Counted from the stretch's first letter, positions 36,487 through 45,871 are shown. The stretch is 64,000 bases of DNA from Martinezella lusitana (GCF_900094565.1 NZ_FMAF01000002.1:310001-374000); one strand, 5' to 3'. Program-made: numbers and translations. Notes: a model not told the origin generated them from the sequence alone.

Positions 36487-38277
36487 TCATCGCCTGCCGA
36501 GCCTCAATCCCATCTCCCTGACCTCTCGCAGATACACCTTGCGCGCATAGGGCGGGGTGAGATTGTGGTCTGCCTCGGGGATGATGGTGAGGCGGATGTC
36601 CGGAAAATGCTTCAGGCCGGCGGCGTTTTCGCCGAACTGCTCGTGGAGGTGATCGAGGCCGATATCATGGGCGCTGTAGATCAGGGAGATGTCGACCCGG
36701 CGCTTGGCGAGCGCGTGGAAACCGCTGATGACGGGTTCGCGCGCACCGGCTAAGAAGGGAAAGAGACTGAACAACGGACGGCACAATCGCACCGCGCGCC
36801 TGGCGAGCACGATCGCCATGTTGCGTATCGCGCTTCCAGCATCGATCTGGCCGCCATAGAGCCGCTTCAGCGTTTCCAGCTGCAGGAATTTCCGCCCGTA
36901 GGTTTCGAGCGACCGTGGCGCGAATCGTAGGGCTTCGTCGACCGATCGGGTCTCGTCCCAGAAGAAATTGTAAGGGTTGGCAGTGATCAGGCCGTTGCAC
37001 CTGATGTCGCGCAAGGCGGCTTGGAAGGCGAGATAGCCGCCGCTGCAACGGCCGACGACAAACGCCGGCAGCAGGTTTCGCGCTTCCAGCAGGTCGAGCG
37101 CGTCGGCGACATCCCGTTGCTGGTCGCGCGAATACAGCACCTGCTCCGGAGCATCGGGAAGCGGTGGGCTGTCGCCGACATTGGCCGTGTCGAAGCGCAG
37201 GGAAGCGATGCCGTCGTGGGCAAGCGCGCGTGCCATGGCAACCGACATCCGGCCCCAGCCGGCATGGCGGTCGTAGGCGGTGGTCAGGAGCAGTGCCGTC
37301 GCGCCGGTGCGAACGCCCATGGGTTCGCAGAGCACACCGTAAATGCGTTCGCCGGCGCCGAAACGCACCGGCGTCTCGCGAAAGCCGTCACCGACGAGCG
37401 GTTCGGCATCGGGCCTCATGAGATTGATAGAAACCGCCGCTGTGGGCTTTACGACAATCGACTTCACCCACTCGAGGATCCTGTGGCCCGCAACGGTCGG
37501 CATGACGGCGACGGTGGGGTTCGACACCAGGTCGTCGTAACCCTCGTAGGGAGCCTGCTCGACATGCGGGGCGAGCGTCTCCAGGTGGCGGTAAAAGTCC
37601 GCGTCTCCCGGCCGGCCGGGCCGGGTCAGCACGAGGCCGTTCGGCGCGCCGAGCCCCGAGAGCGTCATCAGATTGAGCTTCTTGACGGCATCAGCGATGC
37701 TGTCCGGCATGCGCAGGCTGGCAACGGTGACACCTTCGGTCTGACGCTGCGCCTCCGCAAGTCCCATGCCCTCGTCGATCATCTTCGACCAGACGGTCAA
37801 TTCACGCAGATAGGCACGGCCGGAAACGACCGGCGCGAGGAAGGCGATCCCATCTACATCGGACAGGCGCTCGGCGAGCGTGGCGGCTATGCTGCCGCCG
37901 AGGCCCTGGCTGATGAGAATCAGCCTCTCGAAGCCGGAGAGCGACTTCAACGTGGAGACGGCGGCGAGCGCGGTTTCTTCCCACAACACCAGGCCCCGGC
38001 CGTCATCGGCGACGTCAAGCGCATCACCGGTGCCGGCGTAGTCGAAACGCAGACTGGATACGCCGATATCGGCAAGATCCTCCGCCAGGATGCGCCAGAA
38101 CTTGCGGACGCACATTTCCTCGAAGCCCCAAGCGCTGAGGAACAGCACGGCAGTTGCGCTTGGAGATACAGCAGCCGGCGTGAACAGGCCAACGGTACCC
38201 GCGAAGGTCACCGGCACGGCTGCCGCCTTCATGCGCTTCGATTTATCGTGTTGTTCGGCGGCTCCCCAACCAGCCAT
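36487..38277 (-). CDS. Tandem alpha/beta-hydrolase protein, polysaccharide-associated
   Basis: A 596-residue cytoplasmic-looking protein made of two alpha/beta-hydrolase halves. Half 1 (about 25-260) has RFDYAGTGDALD and the elbow LISQGLGGS, which does not fit the classic GxSxG. Half 2 (about 300-590) has SLRFDTANVGDS, the elbow GRCSGG with Cys411 in the nucleophile position, and a late PEADHNLTPP with the likely catalytic His. Similar hydrolases accompany exosortase-type and other exopolysaccharide clusters. Start ATG 38277 has AAGGAG six bases upstream, overlapping the flippase stop. It is translationally linked to the flippase gene, so a role in acyl or intermediate handling during surface polysaccharide export is likely. 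Confidence 0.75.
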   Translation of the reverse strand: MAGWGAAEQHDKSKRMKAAAVPVTFAGTVGLFTPAAVSPSATAVLFLSAWGFEEMCVRKFWRILAEDLADIGVSSLRFDYAGTGDALDVADDGRGLVLWEETALAAVSTLKSLSGFERLILISQGLGGSIAATLAERLSDVDGIAFLAPVVSGRAYLRELTVWSKMIDEGMGLAEAQRQTEGVTVASLRMPDSIADAVKKLNLMTLSGLGAPNGLVLTRPGRPGDADFYRHLETLAPHVEQAPYEGYDDLVSNPTVAVMPTVAGHRILEWVKSIVVKPTAAVSINLMRPDAEPLVGDGFRETPVRFGAGERIYGVLCEPMGVRTGATALLLTTAYDRHAGWGRMSVAMARALAHDGIASLRFDTANVGDSPPLPDAPEQVLYSRDQQRDVADALDLLEARNLLPAFVVGRCSGGYLAFQAALRDIRCNGLITANPYNFFWDETRSVDEALRFAPRSLETYGRKFLQLETLKRLYGGQIDAGSAIRNMAIVLARRAVRLCRPLFSLFPFLAGAREPVISGFHALAKRRVDISLIYSAHDIGLDHLHEQFGENAAGLKHFPDIRLTIIPEADHNLTPPYARKVYLREVREMGLRLGRR

Positions 38278-38287
38278 GACGGTCTCC

Positions 38288-39802
38288 TTATATTCGGCGG
38301 GGCGCCAGTAACGCCAGAGCTTGAACGGCAATCGGATTGATGCGGGCGGGCAATCGCGCCGCGATTTTCTGCAGGACGTCGACGTCCTCCGTGGGCACGG
38401 CTTTCAGCAGCCTGAGCGCGATGCCATAGGTCAGAGCGCCGGCGATGACGGCGCCCGCCAGGCCCGCGACGCCGGATAGGGCTTGAACGAAGCCATAGGC
38501 GGCGGCGGCACAAAGAATGGCCGCAGCCGTCACCTTGGCGAGGTTGACGAGCATGCCCCGCGTCGAGCCCTCGAATTCCATGCGACGGACCATCAGGAGG
38601 CACATGACAGTGAAGACCAGCAGGCGAACCAGCGCGGCGCCTTCGCCGCCGTAGAACGGCACCGCGATCAGGCAGCCGACCACCATGACGACGCTGGCGA
38701 TCCCACCGATGATAGTGCGTTCGCGCGCGCGATCGAGGGAATAGAGATATTGCGTGCAGATCTGCATGACGACATAGGGCACCGCGGTTAGCGACAGCAA
38801 CGCCACCATGCTGCCGCTCGGAGCGAACGGCGTGCCGAAGATCGTCACCACCAGCTCAGGCGCGATGGCCGCAAGGCCGAAGCTCATCGGCAGGGTGATA
38901 TAGGCTATGCTGCGCGCCACGCCCGCGAAGACGTGAACCGGCAGCTTGTCGGATGCCCGCGCATGCATCTGTTCGGAATAATAGGGCAGCAGGCTGCCGC
39001 TCAGTTGCACCGGCAGCTGCAGCGCCAGATTAGCGAGCGACAGGCCGACGGCATAAAAGCCGACCGCTTCGATGCCCCAATAATGCTGCAGGAAAAGCAG
39101 CTCGATGCGGTTGAGGAAGATCGAGCTGTTGATGAGTTCGATCGAGAGGACAAGGGATGAACTGATGAGAGAGGCAAGGCCGACGCCGCAGTTGTTTTTC
39201 CGCGCGATGGCGATCCTGAGGGTTGCGATGAACATCGGCAACTGGCCGATGGCATAGCCGGCAAGCGCGCCGCTGACGCCGAAGAAGATGGCGCCGGCGA
39301 GCACGGCGGCGAGCTGCAGCGCCGAACTTGTCACGGTGATGCGCAGGAACGTGCCGAGCTGTTGCTCGCCGATCAGGTAGTTCTTGCTATAGGCGCCGAA
39401 TGACTGGAGAACGAAAAACACGCCGGTGATGGCGATGACGGCGGTCGCGTTGCCGGCCCAATGCAACCGCCCCGTATCCCAGTAGTAGGCAACATAGCCG
39501 GCGAGCAGGATCAAGGTTGCGAGGATGGTCGGCTGCAGGAGATAGGCGGCAAAGCCCAGTCGTTCCTCGGCCGAATAGCCCCGTCCCTTCAATTGCGGCA
39601 GGATGCGCAGCAGCGTGACGCCGGCGCCGAGTTCGGCGATAAGCGCTCCCGTCGTCGTCAGCCACAGCGAGAAGGCGATGATGCCGTTGGCTTCCGGGCC
39701 CAGCAGGCGTGCTGCAATGATAGAACAGGCAAAGCCGGTCGCGAGCAGGGTCAATCCCGCCGCCGCGTTCAAAACCGAATTTGCCATGATGCTCTTCGTC
39801 AT
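38288..39802 (-). CDS. Polysaccharide flippase, Wzx/MviN-like (MOP superfamily)
   Basis: A polytopic inner-membrane protein of 504 residues with about 12-14 helices. The N-terminus MTKSIMANSVLNAAAGLTLL and AARLLGPEANGIIAFSLWLT are typical of Wzx/RfbX-type lipid-linked oligosaccharide flippases (compare the GPxxxGxxxF pattern). Further typical is VPYVVMQICTQYLYSLDRAR near the eleventh helix. It would move undecaprenyl-linked repeat units to the periplasmic face. It is first in an operon with the tandem hydrolase and next to two glycosyltransferase genes. The upstream ATG 13 codons earlier is possible. Confidence 0.87.
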   Translation of the reverse strand: MTKSIMANSVLNAAAGLTLLATGFACSIIAARLLGPEANGIIAFSLWLTTTGALIAELGAGVTLLRILPQLKGRGYSAEERLGFAAYLLQPTILATLILLAGYVAYYWDTGRLHWAGNATAVIAITGVFFVLQSFGAYSKNYLIGEQQLGTFLRITVTSSALQLAAVLAGAIFFGVSGALAGYAIGQLPMFIATLRIAIARKNNCGVGLASLISSSLVLSIELINSSIFLNRIELLFLQHYWGIEAVGFYAVGLSLANLALQLPVQLSGSLLPYYSEQMHARASDKLPVHVFAGVARSIAYITLPMSFGLAAIAPELVVTIFGTPFAPSGSMVALLSLTAVPYVVMQICTQYLYSLDRARERTIIGGIASVVMVVGCLIAVPFYGGEGAALVRLLVFTVMCLLMVRRMEFEGSTRGMLVNLAKVTAAAILCAAAAYGFVQALSGVAGLAGAVIAGALTYGIALRLLKAVPTEDVDVLQKIAARLPARINPIAVQALALLAPRRI

Positions 39803-39987
39803 GAAGACAGACCGTTCCTCAATTCGCCGAAACCAACGCACATATCGGCTCTTCGTGGAGATAACGTCTGCTCTATTTCATATGCCTTAATATTTAGCGT
39901 TTAATGCTGCTGTAAGTTGATTTTTTACTTCGGCTAATATTCATTCCTTCTGATGTTGGCCGTCTGGGGCTTGTCCGGAGGGTTTCA

Positions 39988-40842
39988 TTGTTCAGCCTCA
40001 TCGTCTGCACGATCGATCGTTTTGACCAGCTGGAGCGGTTGTTCCGGTCGCTGGCCGAACAGCGCTACAAGGATTTCGAGGTCGTTCTTGTCGATCAGAA
40101 CGCGGATGATCGACTATCCGGGCTCATCGGCCGTTTTTCGCCTCTCTTCGCGATCCGGCATATCCGCTCGCCCAAGGGGCTTTCGCGGGCGCGCAACAAT
40201 GGCCTGGCGGCAGCCACGGGCGACTATGTCTGCTTTCCCGACGATGATTGCTGGTACGAAGCCGATACGCTTGCCGCTGCCGGGACGCTGTTTGCCGCGC
40301 ACCCCGAACTTGCGATCGTCACCGGCCGTACCCTCGACGCCGAGGGGCTGGCCTCCGTCAGCCCGACCGGCGAGACGCGGCGTGCCCTCACGCGCTGGAA
40401 CTATCTGAAATGCGGCAACTCAAACGGCATCTTCGTGCGCAGCGCGGCGCTTGCCGATATCGGCGGCTTCGATGAAAACCTCGGCGTCGGCTCGGAATCA
40501 CCCTTCCAGAGCGGCGAGGAGGCGGATTTCCTGCTGCGCGCGCTTGCCGTCGGCAAACGGGCGATGTTCTTCCCGGAGCTGATCGTCCATCACGATCAGG
40601 TCACGAGCGAATATGGTCCGCGGCAGGTGGAGCGGGCACGCAAATATGGCCGCGGCTTTGGCGCCCTGATGCGCAAGCAGGCTTTCCCGCTACCCTATGT
40701 CTGTTATCGGCTGTTCCGGCCCGTTGCCGGCTGGCTGGCGGCGCTCGCCAGATTCAATCCCGATGCGGCGCGCTACAAGCGCGCCTGGCTTCTGGGCATT
40801 CTGGAGGGTTATGCGACCTGGCCGCGCTGGCGCAGGAGCTGA
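39988..40842 (+). CDS. Family 2 glycosyltransferase
   Basis: A 284-residue GT-A-fold glycosyltransferase. MFSLIVCTIDRFDQLERLFR opens the nucleotide-binding domain, CFPDDDCWYE holds the DxD metal motif, and GVGSESPFQSGEEADFLLRA contains the ED-type catalytic base region. It transfers a sugar in the cytoplasm, probably to a lipid-linked surface glycan. The start codon is TTG with CCGGAGGG six bases upstream; no better start exists. Its 3' end overlaps the convergent glycosyltransferase gene by 34 bases. It is divergent from the flippase operon. Confidence 0.9.
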   Translation: MFSLIVCTIDRFDQLERLFRSLAEQRYKDFEVVLVDQNADDRLSGLIGRFSPLFAIRHIRSPKGLSRARNNGLAAATGDYVCFPDDDCWYEADTLAAAGTLFAAHPELAIVTGRTLDAEGLASVSPTGETRRALTRWNYLKCGNSNGIFVRSAALADIGGFDENLGVGSESPFQSGEEADFLLRALAVGKRAMFFPELIVHHDQVTSEYGPRQVERARKYGRGFGALMRKQAFPLPYVCYRLFRPVAGWLAALARFNPDAARYKRAWLLGILEGYATWPRWRRS

Positions 40843-42011
40843 GGCGATTTGCCCTTGGGCGTGATGGTTTCGGCATAGACATCCATGTAGCGCTGAGCGA
40901 CCTCATCCCATGCATAGGCGCGAGCGTCGCTGAGCAGCTCCTGCCTCAAGCTCAGGTCATCGGCCTCAAGGCGCTCGAACGCCGCGGTGAGGGTATCGGC
41001 AGCCGTTTCCGGATCGGAGAAATCTGAAAGCATCAGCGCCGGGTGGGTCTCGGCCAGGGCCTTGTAGGCGTCGTTGGCATTCAGCACCGGCAGCAGGCCG
41101 GCGCTCATGGCCTCGATCGCCACCAGGCCGAAACCTTCGTATTCGGAGGCCGAAGCGAAGAGCGAAGCGCGGGCGATGATGTTGCGGATCGAGCCGTCAT
41201 CGATCGCCACATGCAGGGAGACGTTTCGTTCGAGGCCGCGTGCGGCAATTTCCTTCTCCAATGTCGGCTGATCGAGATCCGACACGGCGCCGATGATGTC
41301 GAGATGCCAGTCTGCATGGCGCGCCGCGAGCGCCTTCATCACGTCGAGCATGCGGTCGAGCCGCTTGTTGACCGAGAAGCGGCCGATGGTGACGATGCGG
41401 CGGCGGGCTTCCAATGCGGCGCAATTGGCGAACTTGCTGACATCGGCGCCGTTTTCGATCAGGCGGACGCGATTTCTAGCGATATTGGAAAACAGCCGCG
41501 CGTCGGACTGGCTGCAGCAGATGAGATAGTTGTAGCCTAGCGCCGATAGTCGTGTAGCGGTATTGAACCAGACTTTTTTGATGGCGGCATATTTCGGCGT
41601 GTGGAAGAAGCCGCCATGCGTGGTGGCAACCATGGGGCGCCCGTGCATCAGCTTGCCCCAGGCAAGCGCATCGAAGAAGAAATCGACGGCGTGGACATGC
41701 ACGAGATCCGCATCGGCAACATGGCGGAACACCTGCGGCGCCAGCGGATAACGGCTGGAGCCGGACCAGGGGATACGCACGACCTCGATGCCATCGATCG
41801 TTTCGGTCGGCGGCAGCTGGCGGCCCGGGTCTGAAAACAGGCTGTCGCAGGTGACGACGCGCACGTGATAGCCGCGGGAGATCAACTGCCGGCAGAGATT
41901 GGCGACGACGTCTTCCAGGCCGCCCTTGTTCGGCAGGAACTGGCGCACGACATGCACGATCAGCGGTCCGGCCTGCTTGTTTGCCTGATTGTCAGCAATA
42001 GCCGATGTCAT
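40809..42011 (-). CDS. Family 4 (GT-B) glycosyltransferase
   Basis: A 400-residue GT-B retaining glycosyltransferase. N-terminal domain: VVRQFLPNKGGLEDVVANLC (acceptor-side glycine loop). C-terminal donor domain: TIGRFSVNKRLDRMLDVMKA, then FASASEYEGFGLVAIEAMSA, the E-x7-E motif that positions the nucleotide sugar. Likely acts on the same surface polysaccharide as the flippase and the family 2 enzyme. It is transcribed towards the family 2 gene and overlaps its end. The ATG at 42011 gives MTSAIADNQANKQAGPLIVH with the fold beginning at PLIVHVV. Confidence 0.92.
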   Translation of the reverse strand: MTSAIADNQANKQAGPLIVHVVRQFLPNKGGLEDVVANLCRQLISRGYHVRVVTCDSLFSDPGRQLPPTETIDGIEVVRIPWSGSSRYPLAPQVFRHVADADLVHVHAVDFFFDALAWGKLMHGRPMVATTHGGFFHTPKYAAIKKVWFNTATRLSALGYNYLICCSQSDARLFSNIARNRVRLIENGADVSKFANCAALEARRRIVTIGRFSVNKRLDRMLDVMKALAARHADWHLDIIGAVSDLDQPTLEKEIAARGLERNVSLHVAIDDGSIRNIIARASLFASASEYEGFGLVAIEAMSAGLLPVLNANDAYKALAETHPALMLSDFSDPETAADTLTAAFERLEADDLSLRQELLSDARAYAWDEVAQRYMDVYAETITPKGKSPQLLRQRGQVA

Positions 42012-42422
42012 CGATCCACCTTAAACCCCTATGCTGCGCCAAGCGACAGCAATCCGGCGCTACGGCGCGCCGCCCGTTGATCAGTCGGCGAAGCAGATCA
42101 TCCGGTCGGTTAAAAAAGGCTTAATCGCGGGTCGAAAGCCAAGCGGCTTTAGGCAAGAGGGTTAATATCGGAGCGTTGCGCAAGGGGATTGTGCTTGTCA
42201 GGCGAGTGTGTTGATGCCGGATTACAGTGCGTGGCGCCTCACCCTAACCCTATCCCCGCAATGCGGGGAGAGGGAACTGTTCCAGTGTTTGCCGTGCGAT
42301 CGTGCCCGGGCCACAAAACGCAGTGAACTCTCTCTCCGTCAGAACGGGGGGAGGGTTGGGTGAGGGCAATCCTGCGAATGCAGCTTTAACCGTGGCGCAT
42401 GCTGATCCGAAATCTGGATCTC
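42012..42422. other. Intergenic region holding a palindromic repeat
   Basis: This 411-base space between the glycosyltransferase and the RAM-domain gene has no credible gene. Its first 220 bases show nothing beyond A/T-rich patches that may hold the glycosyltransferase promoter; its second half is the repeat listed separately. Confidence 0.5.
42236..42370. repeat. Rhizobial-type palindromic intergenic repeat
   Basis: Outer arms CCTCACCCTAACCC (from 42238) and GGGTTGGGTGAGG (to about 42366) are near-complementary. An inner hairpin CCCCGCA-A-TGCGGGG lies at 42254-42268. The layout matches the element at 9700-9838. Confidence 0.7.
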
Positions 42423-42659
42423 TCAAAACGCTCGGAACGTCAGCGTCGTCAACGAGCGGACAATGCCGGGGATATGGGCGATGTTATCGTTGATGAACTT
42501 GCCGATATCCTGCTCTTCCTTGATGTAGACCTTCAGCAGCAGGTCGTAGTCGCCGCTGGTGGAATACAACTCCGAGACCAGCTCCGTCTGGTAGATTGCG
42601 TCGGCGACCTCGTAGGTCTTGCCGGGAGCGCATTGGAGCTGAACGAAAATGGGCTTCAT
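42423..42659 (-). CDS. Stand-alone Lrp/AsnC ligand-binding (RAM) domain
   Basis: A 78-residue protein, MKPIFVQLQCAPGKTYEVAD, consisting only of the alpha/beta ligand-binding and oligomerisation domain of Lrp/AsnC regulators; the helix-turn-helix is absent. GDYDLLLKVYIKEEQDIGKF and HIPGIVRSLTTLTF are standard RAM segments. Such proteins may sense amino acids or form mixed assemblies with full Lrp regulators. It is divergent from the pipecolate/lysine catabolic genes, so an amino-acid-sensing role there is plausible but unproven. Confidence 0.85.
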   Translation of the reverse strand: MKPIFVQLQCAPGKTYEVADAIYQTELVSELYSTSGDYDLLLKVYIKEEQDIGKFINDNIAHIPGIVRSLTTLTFRAF

Positions 42660-42866
42660 GAGACTGTCCTGCTTCTGTCCGCGACCGCGATGGCGGCGTG
42701 CTTTTACCTGCAACCGCGATGGCGGTCGGCATTTTTTCTATAGTGGCCGAAAGCACCATGGCCATGCAAGTTTTTCTCTGTCCACCGGATGTCGCTCTTG
42801 CCGCTTCCGCAAGTTCGAACGTGGCGCTAGATTAGCGGGATTGCCTTCATCGATTGGACCGATCTC

Positions 42867-44150
42867 ATGCTGAATGACCCACGTTCCCACGGTCTTTGGG
42901 AAAAGACCGCCCCGCCACCGCCGGTGACGAAGCCGCTTGCCGGCGAGGTTTCCACCGATGTCGTGGTGGTCGGCGGTGGTTATACCGGATTGTCGGCGGC
43001 GCTGCATCTCGCCGAGGCAGGTAGCCGTGTCGTGCTGCTGGAGGCCAATGAAATCGGCTTCGGCGGTGCCGGGCGCAATGTCGGCCTGATCAATGCCGGC
43101 ATGTGGGTGATGCCGGAAGACCTGCCGGGCGAGCTCGGCCCCGTTCATGGCGAGCGGCTCCTCGATCTACTCGGCAATGCGCCGAAGCTTGTCATGGAGC
43201 TGATCGACAAGCACGGCATCGCCTGCGAGCTGGAGCGCAATGGCACGCTGCATTGCGCTGTCGGCCCCGAGGGCTTGAAGGAGATCGAGGAGCGGGCGCG
43301 GCAATGGAGCAAGCGCGGTGCGCCGGTAACGGTTCTCGACGCGAACGAGACAGAGCGGCGCGTCGGCAGCTCGGCCTATGCCGGGGCCTTGCTTGACATG
43401 CGCGCCGGCACCCTGCAGCCGCTCGCCTATGCGCGCGGCCTGGCGCATGCCGTGGTCAAGGCGGGTGTTGCGGTTCACACCGGCAGCCGCGTGACATCTA
43501 CGGAAAGGAGCGGCGCGAAATGGGTGGTTTCGACCGATGGCGGCAAGGTCAGCGCCGACTGGATCGTCGTTGCGACGGACGCCTACAGCACCGGCCCCTG
43601 GGAGACGGTGCGAAACGAGCAGGTGCATCTTCCCTATTTCAATTTTGCCACCGTGCCGCTCGGCGACAACTTGCGCAAATCCGTCCTGCCCGGCCGGGAG
43701 GGGGCATGGGACACCAAGGAGGTCCTCTCGTCCTTCCGCATGGATCAAGCCGGTCGACTCGTTTTCGGCAGTGTCGGGGCGTTGCGCAATACCGGCCTTG
43801 CCGTGCACAAGAACTGGGCGCGCCGGTCACTGAGAAAGCTCTTCCCGCAGCTCGGGGACATTCCCTTCGAATGCGAATGGTACGGCAAGATCGGCATGAC
43901 CGACAACGCGCTGCCGCGCTTCCATAGGCTTGCGCAGAATGTCGTCGGCTTTTCCGGCTATAATGGTCGCGGCATCGCGCCGGGCACGGTGTTCGGAAAA
44001 GTGCTTGCAAGCCATATCCTCGGCCAGATCTCCGAGGCCGAGCTGCCGCTGCCGGTGACGGATATCGTGGAGCCCGGCTTCAGGGCCGTCAAGGAAATGT
44101 GGTACGAGGCCGGCGCCCAAGCCGCGCATTTTGTCGGCGCAAGAGTTTAA
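42867..44150 (+). CDS. amaA: FAD-dependent amine oxidase, likely L-pipecolate oxidase
   Basis: A 427-residue flavoprotein of the DAO/glycine-oxidase superfamily. The dinucleotide-binding loop is VVVVGGGYTGLSAALHLAEA with the ribose Glu in VVLLEAN; GFGGAGRNVGLINAGMW follows, and the C-terminal flavin contact is GFSGYNGRGIAPGT. This is the PuuB/AmaA subgroup. The next genes encode an ALDH7 enzyme and a DpkA-like reductase, which favours L-pipecolate oxidation to piperideine-6-carboxylate (AmaA) over gamma-glutamylputrescine oxidation (PuuB). The family is clear; the exact substrate is inferred from neighbours. Confidence 0.75.
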   Translation: MLNDPRSHGLWEKTAPPPPVTKPLAGEVSTDVVVVGGGYTGLSAALHLAEAGSRVVLLEANEIGFGGAGRNVGLINAGMWVMPEDLPGELGPVHGERLLDLLGNAPKLVMELIDKHGIACELERNGTLHCAVGPEGLKEIEERARQWSKRGAPVTVLDANETERRVGSSAYAGALLDMRAGTLQPLAYARGLAHAVVKAGVAVHTGSRVTSTERSGAKWVVSTDGGKVSADWIVVATDAYSTGPWETVRNEQVHLPYFNFATVPLGDNLRKSVLPGREGAWDTKEVLSSFRMDQAGRLVFGSVGALRNTGLAVHKNWARRSLRKLFPQLGDIPFECEWYGKIGMTDNALPRFHRLAQNVVGFSGYNGRGIAPGTVFGKVLASHILGQISEAELPLPVTDIVEPGFRAVKEMWYEAGAQAAHFVGARV

Positions 44151-44216
44151 GGCAATTCCAGGAAAAGTGCGCAGCGGCTTTCCGTCCGGAATTGCGGAAA
44201 AGCAAAGAGATAGAAC
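44151..44216. repeat. Dispersed rhizobial intergenic repeat, copy 2
   Basis: AATTCCAGGAAAAGTGCG, AGCGG, TTTCCGTCCGGAATTGCG matches copy 1 at 27989-28055 with few differences and shares its internal dyads. It sits between two genes that seem to belong to one operon. Confidence 0.68.
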
Positions 44217-44252
44217 GGCAACCGAACCATCATTACAGGAAGAGGAAACGAG

Positions 44253-45788
44253 ATGACCGCGACACTCGATCTTGTCGCCGAGACCAAGGCGATATTGACG
44301 GAACTCGGTGTTGCAGCCGATCGCTATACGGGCGGAACGCTCGCCGTCACCTCTCCGGTGACCGGCGCCGAAATCGGCCGGCTCAAGGAGCATTCGTCCG
44401 AAGAGGCGAAGGCTGCGATCGACAAGGCGCATGAGGCGTTTCTCGCATGGCGCGACGTGCCGGCCCCGAAGCGCGGCGAGCTGATCCGCCTGCTCGGCGA
44501 GGAGCTGCGCGGCGGCAAGGCGGCGCTTGGCCGGCTGGTTTCCGTCGAGGTCGGCAAGATCACCTCCGAGGGCCTCGGCGAAGTCCAGGAAATGATCGAT
44601 ATCTGCGACTTCGCCGTCGGTCTCTCGCGCCAGCTCTACGGCCTGACCATCGCCACCGAGCGCTCAGAACACAGGATGATGGAAAGTTGGCATCCGCTTG
44701 GGCCGATCGGCATCATCTCCGCCTTCAATTTCCCGGTGGCCGTCTGGTCGTGGAATGCGGCGCTTGCCATGGTCTGCGGCAATTCGACGATCTGGAAACC
44801 CTCGGAAAAGACGCCGCTGACGGCGCTTGCAGTGCAGGCTCTATTCGAAAAGGCGCTGAAGCGTTATGTCGCCGAAGGCGGGGAGGCGCCGGCCAATCTC
44901 TCGACACTGATCATCGGCGGTCGTGACCTCGGCGAACTGCTGGTCGATCATCCGAAGGTTCCTCTGGTCTCGGCGACCGGATCGACGGCCATGGGCCGCG
45001 CCGTCGGTCCGCGCCTCGCCGGCCGGTTCGCACGCGCCATCCTCGAGCTCGGCGGCAACAATGCCGCGATCGTCTGCCCGACGGCTGATCTCGATTTGAC
45101 GTTGCGCGGGGTTGCTTTCTCGGCCATGGGCACCGCCGGCCAGCGCTGCACGTCGTTGCGTCGGCTCTTCGTCCATGAGAGCGTCTACGATCAACTCGTG
45201 CCGCGCCTGCAGAAAGCCTATGGTTCGGTGACGATCGGCAATCCGCTGGAGGCGGGAACGCTTGTGGGTCCGCTGATCGACAGACATGCCTTCGACAGGA
45301 TGCAGGCGGCACTCACTGAAGCCAAAGCGGCCGGCGGCAAGATTACCGGTGGCGAACGTGTCGAGAGCGGATCGGCCGAAGCCTTCTACGTCCGTCCGGC
45401 GCTGGTCGAGATGCCCGAGCAGACCGGCCCGGTCGAGCAGGAGACCTTCGCGCCGATCCTCTACGTGATGAAATACAGCGATTTCGACAGCGCCGTGGCG
45501 CTGCATAATGCCGTGCCGCAGGGCCTGTCGTCCTCGATCTTCACCAATGACATGCGCGAGGCCGAGACCTTCGTTTCGGCGCGCGGTTCGGACTGCGGCA
45601 TCGCCAATGTCAATCTCGGCCCCTCCGGTGCCGAGATCGGCGGCGCTTTCGGCGGCGAGAAGGAAACGGGCGGCGGCCGCGAATCCGGGTCGGATGCCTG
45701 GAAGGCCTATATGCGCCGGGCGACCAATACCATCAATTACGGCCGGACCCTGCCGCTGGCGCAGGGCGTCAAGTTCGATGTGGAATAG
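44253..45788 (+). CDS. amaB: Alpha-aminoadipate semialdehyde dehydrogenase, ALDH7 family
   Basis: A 511-residue NAD-dependent aldehyde dehydrogenase. The catalytic Cys is in GTAGQRCTSLRR, the general-base Glu in LELGGNNAAIV, and the Asn of the oxyanion hole in FNFPVAVWSWNAALA; SATGSTAMGR is the NAD loop. The wording GTAGQRCTSLRRLFVHESVY and GGAFGGEKETGGGRESGSDA is diagnostic of ALDH7 (antiquitin/AmaB), which oxidises 2-aminoadipate 6-semialdehyde to 2-aminoadipate in lysine breakdown. A GGAAGAGGAAACG ribosome site precedes the ATG. It follows the pipecolate-oxidase-like gene, as in Pseudomonas amaAB. Confidence 0.9.
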   Translation: MTATLDLVAETKAILTELGVAADRYTGGTLAVTSPVTGAEIGRLKEHSSEEAKAAIDKAHEAFLAWRDVPAPKRGELIRLLGEELRGGKAALGRLVSVEVGKITSEGLGEVQEMIDICDFAVGLSRQLYGLTIATERSEHRMMESWHPLGPIGIISAFNFPVAVWSWNAALAMVCGNSTIWKPSEKTPLTALAVQALFEKALKRYVAEGGEAPANLSTLIIGGRDLGELLVDHPKVPLVSATGSTAMGRAVGPRLAGRFARAILELGGNNAAIVCPTADLDLTLRGVAFSAMGTAGQRCTSLRRLFVHESVYDQLVPRLQKAYGSVTIGNPLEAGTLVGPLIDRHAFDRMQAALTEAKAAGGKITGGERVESGSAEAFYVRPALVEMPEQTGPVEQETFAPILYVMKYSDFDSAVALHNAVPQGLSSSIFTNDMREAETFVSARGSDCGIANVNLGPSGAEIGGAFGGEKETGGGRESGSDAWKAYMRRATNTINYGRTLPLAQGVKFDVE

Positions 45789-45871
45789 CCAGAGTTTTGT
45801 TGCATTGCGATGAGGAGGGCGAAGGCGTAGAAAGTCTTCATCCTCCTCATTTGTTCTCAAGGTCTCGTCTC

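Noticed and set aside
42867..44150. PuuB (gamma-glutamylputrescine oxidase) as the name of the flavoenzyme
   Set aside because: No puuA, puuC or puuD neighbours; ALDH7 and DpkA-like genes favour a pipecolate role, though family similarity alone does not exclude it.
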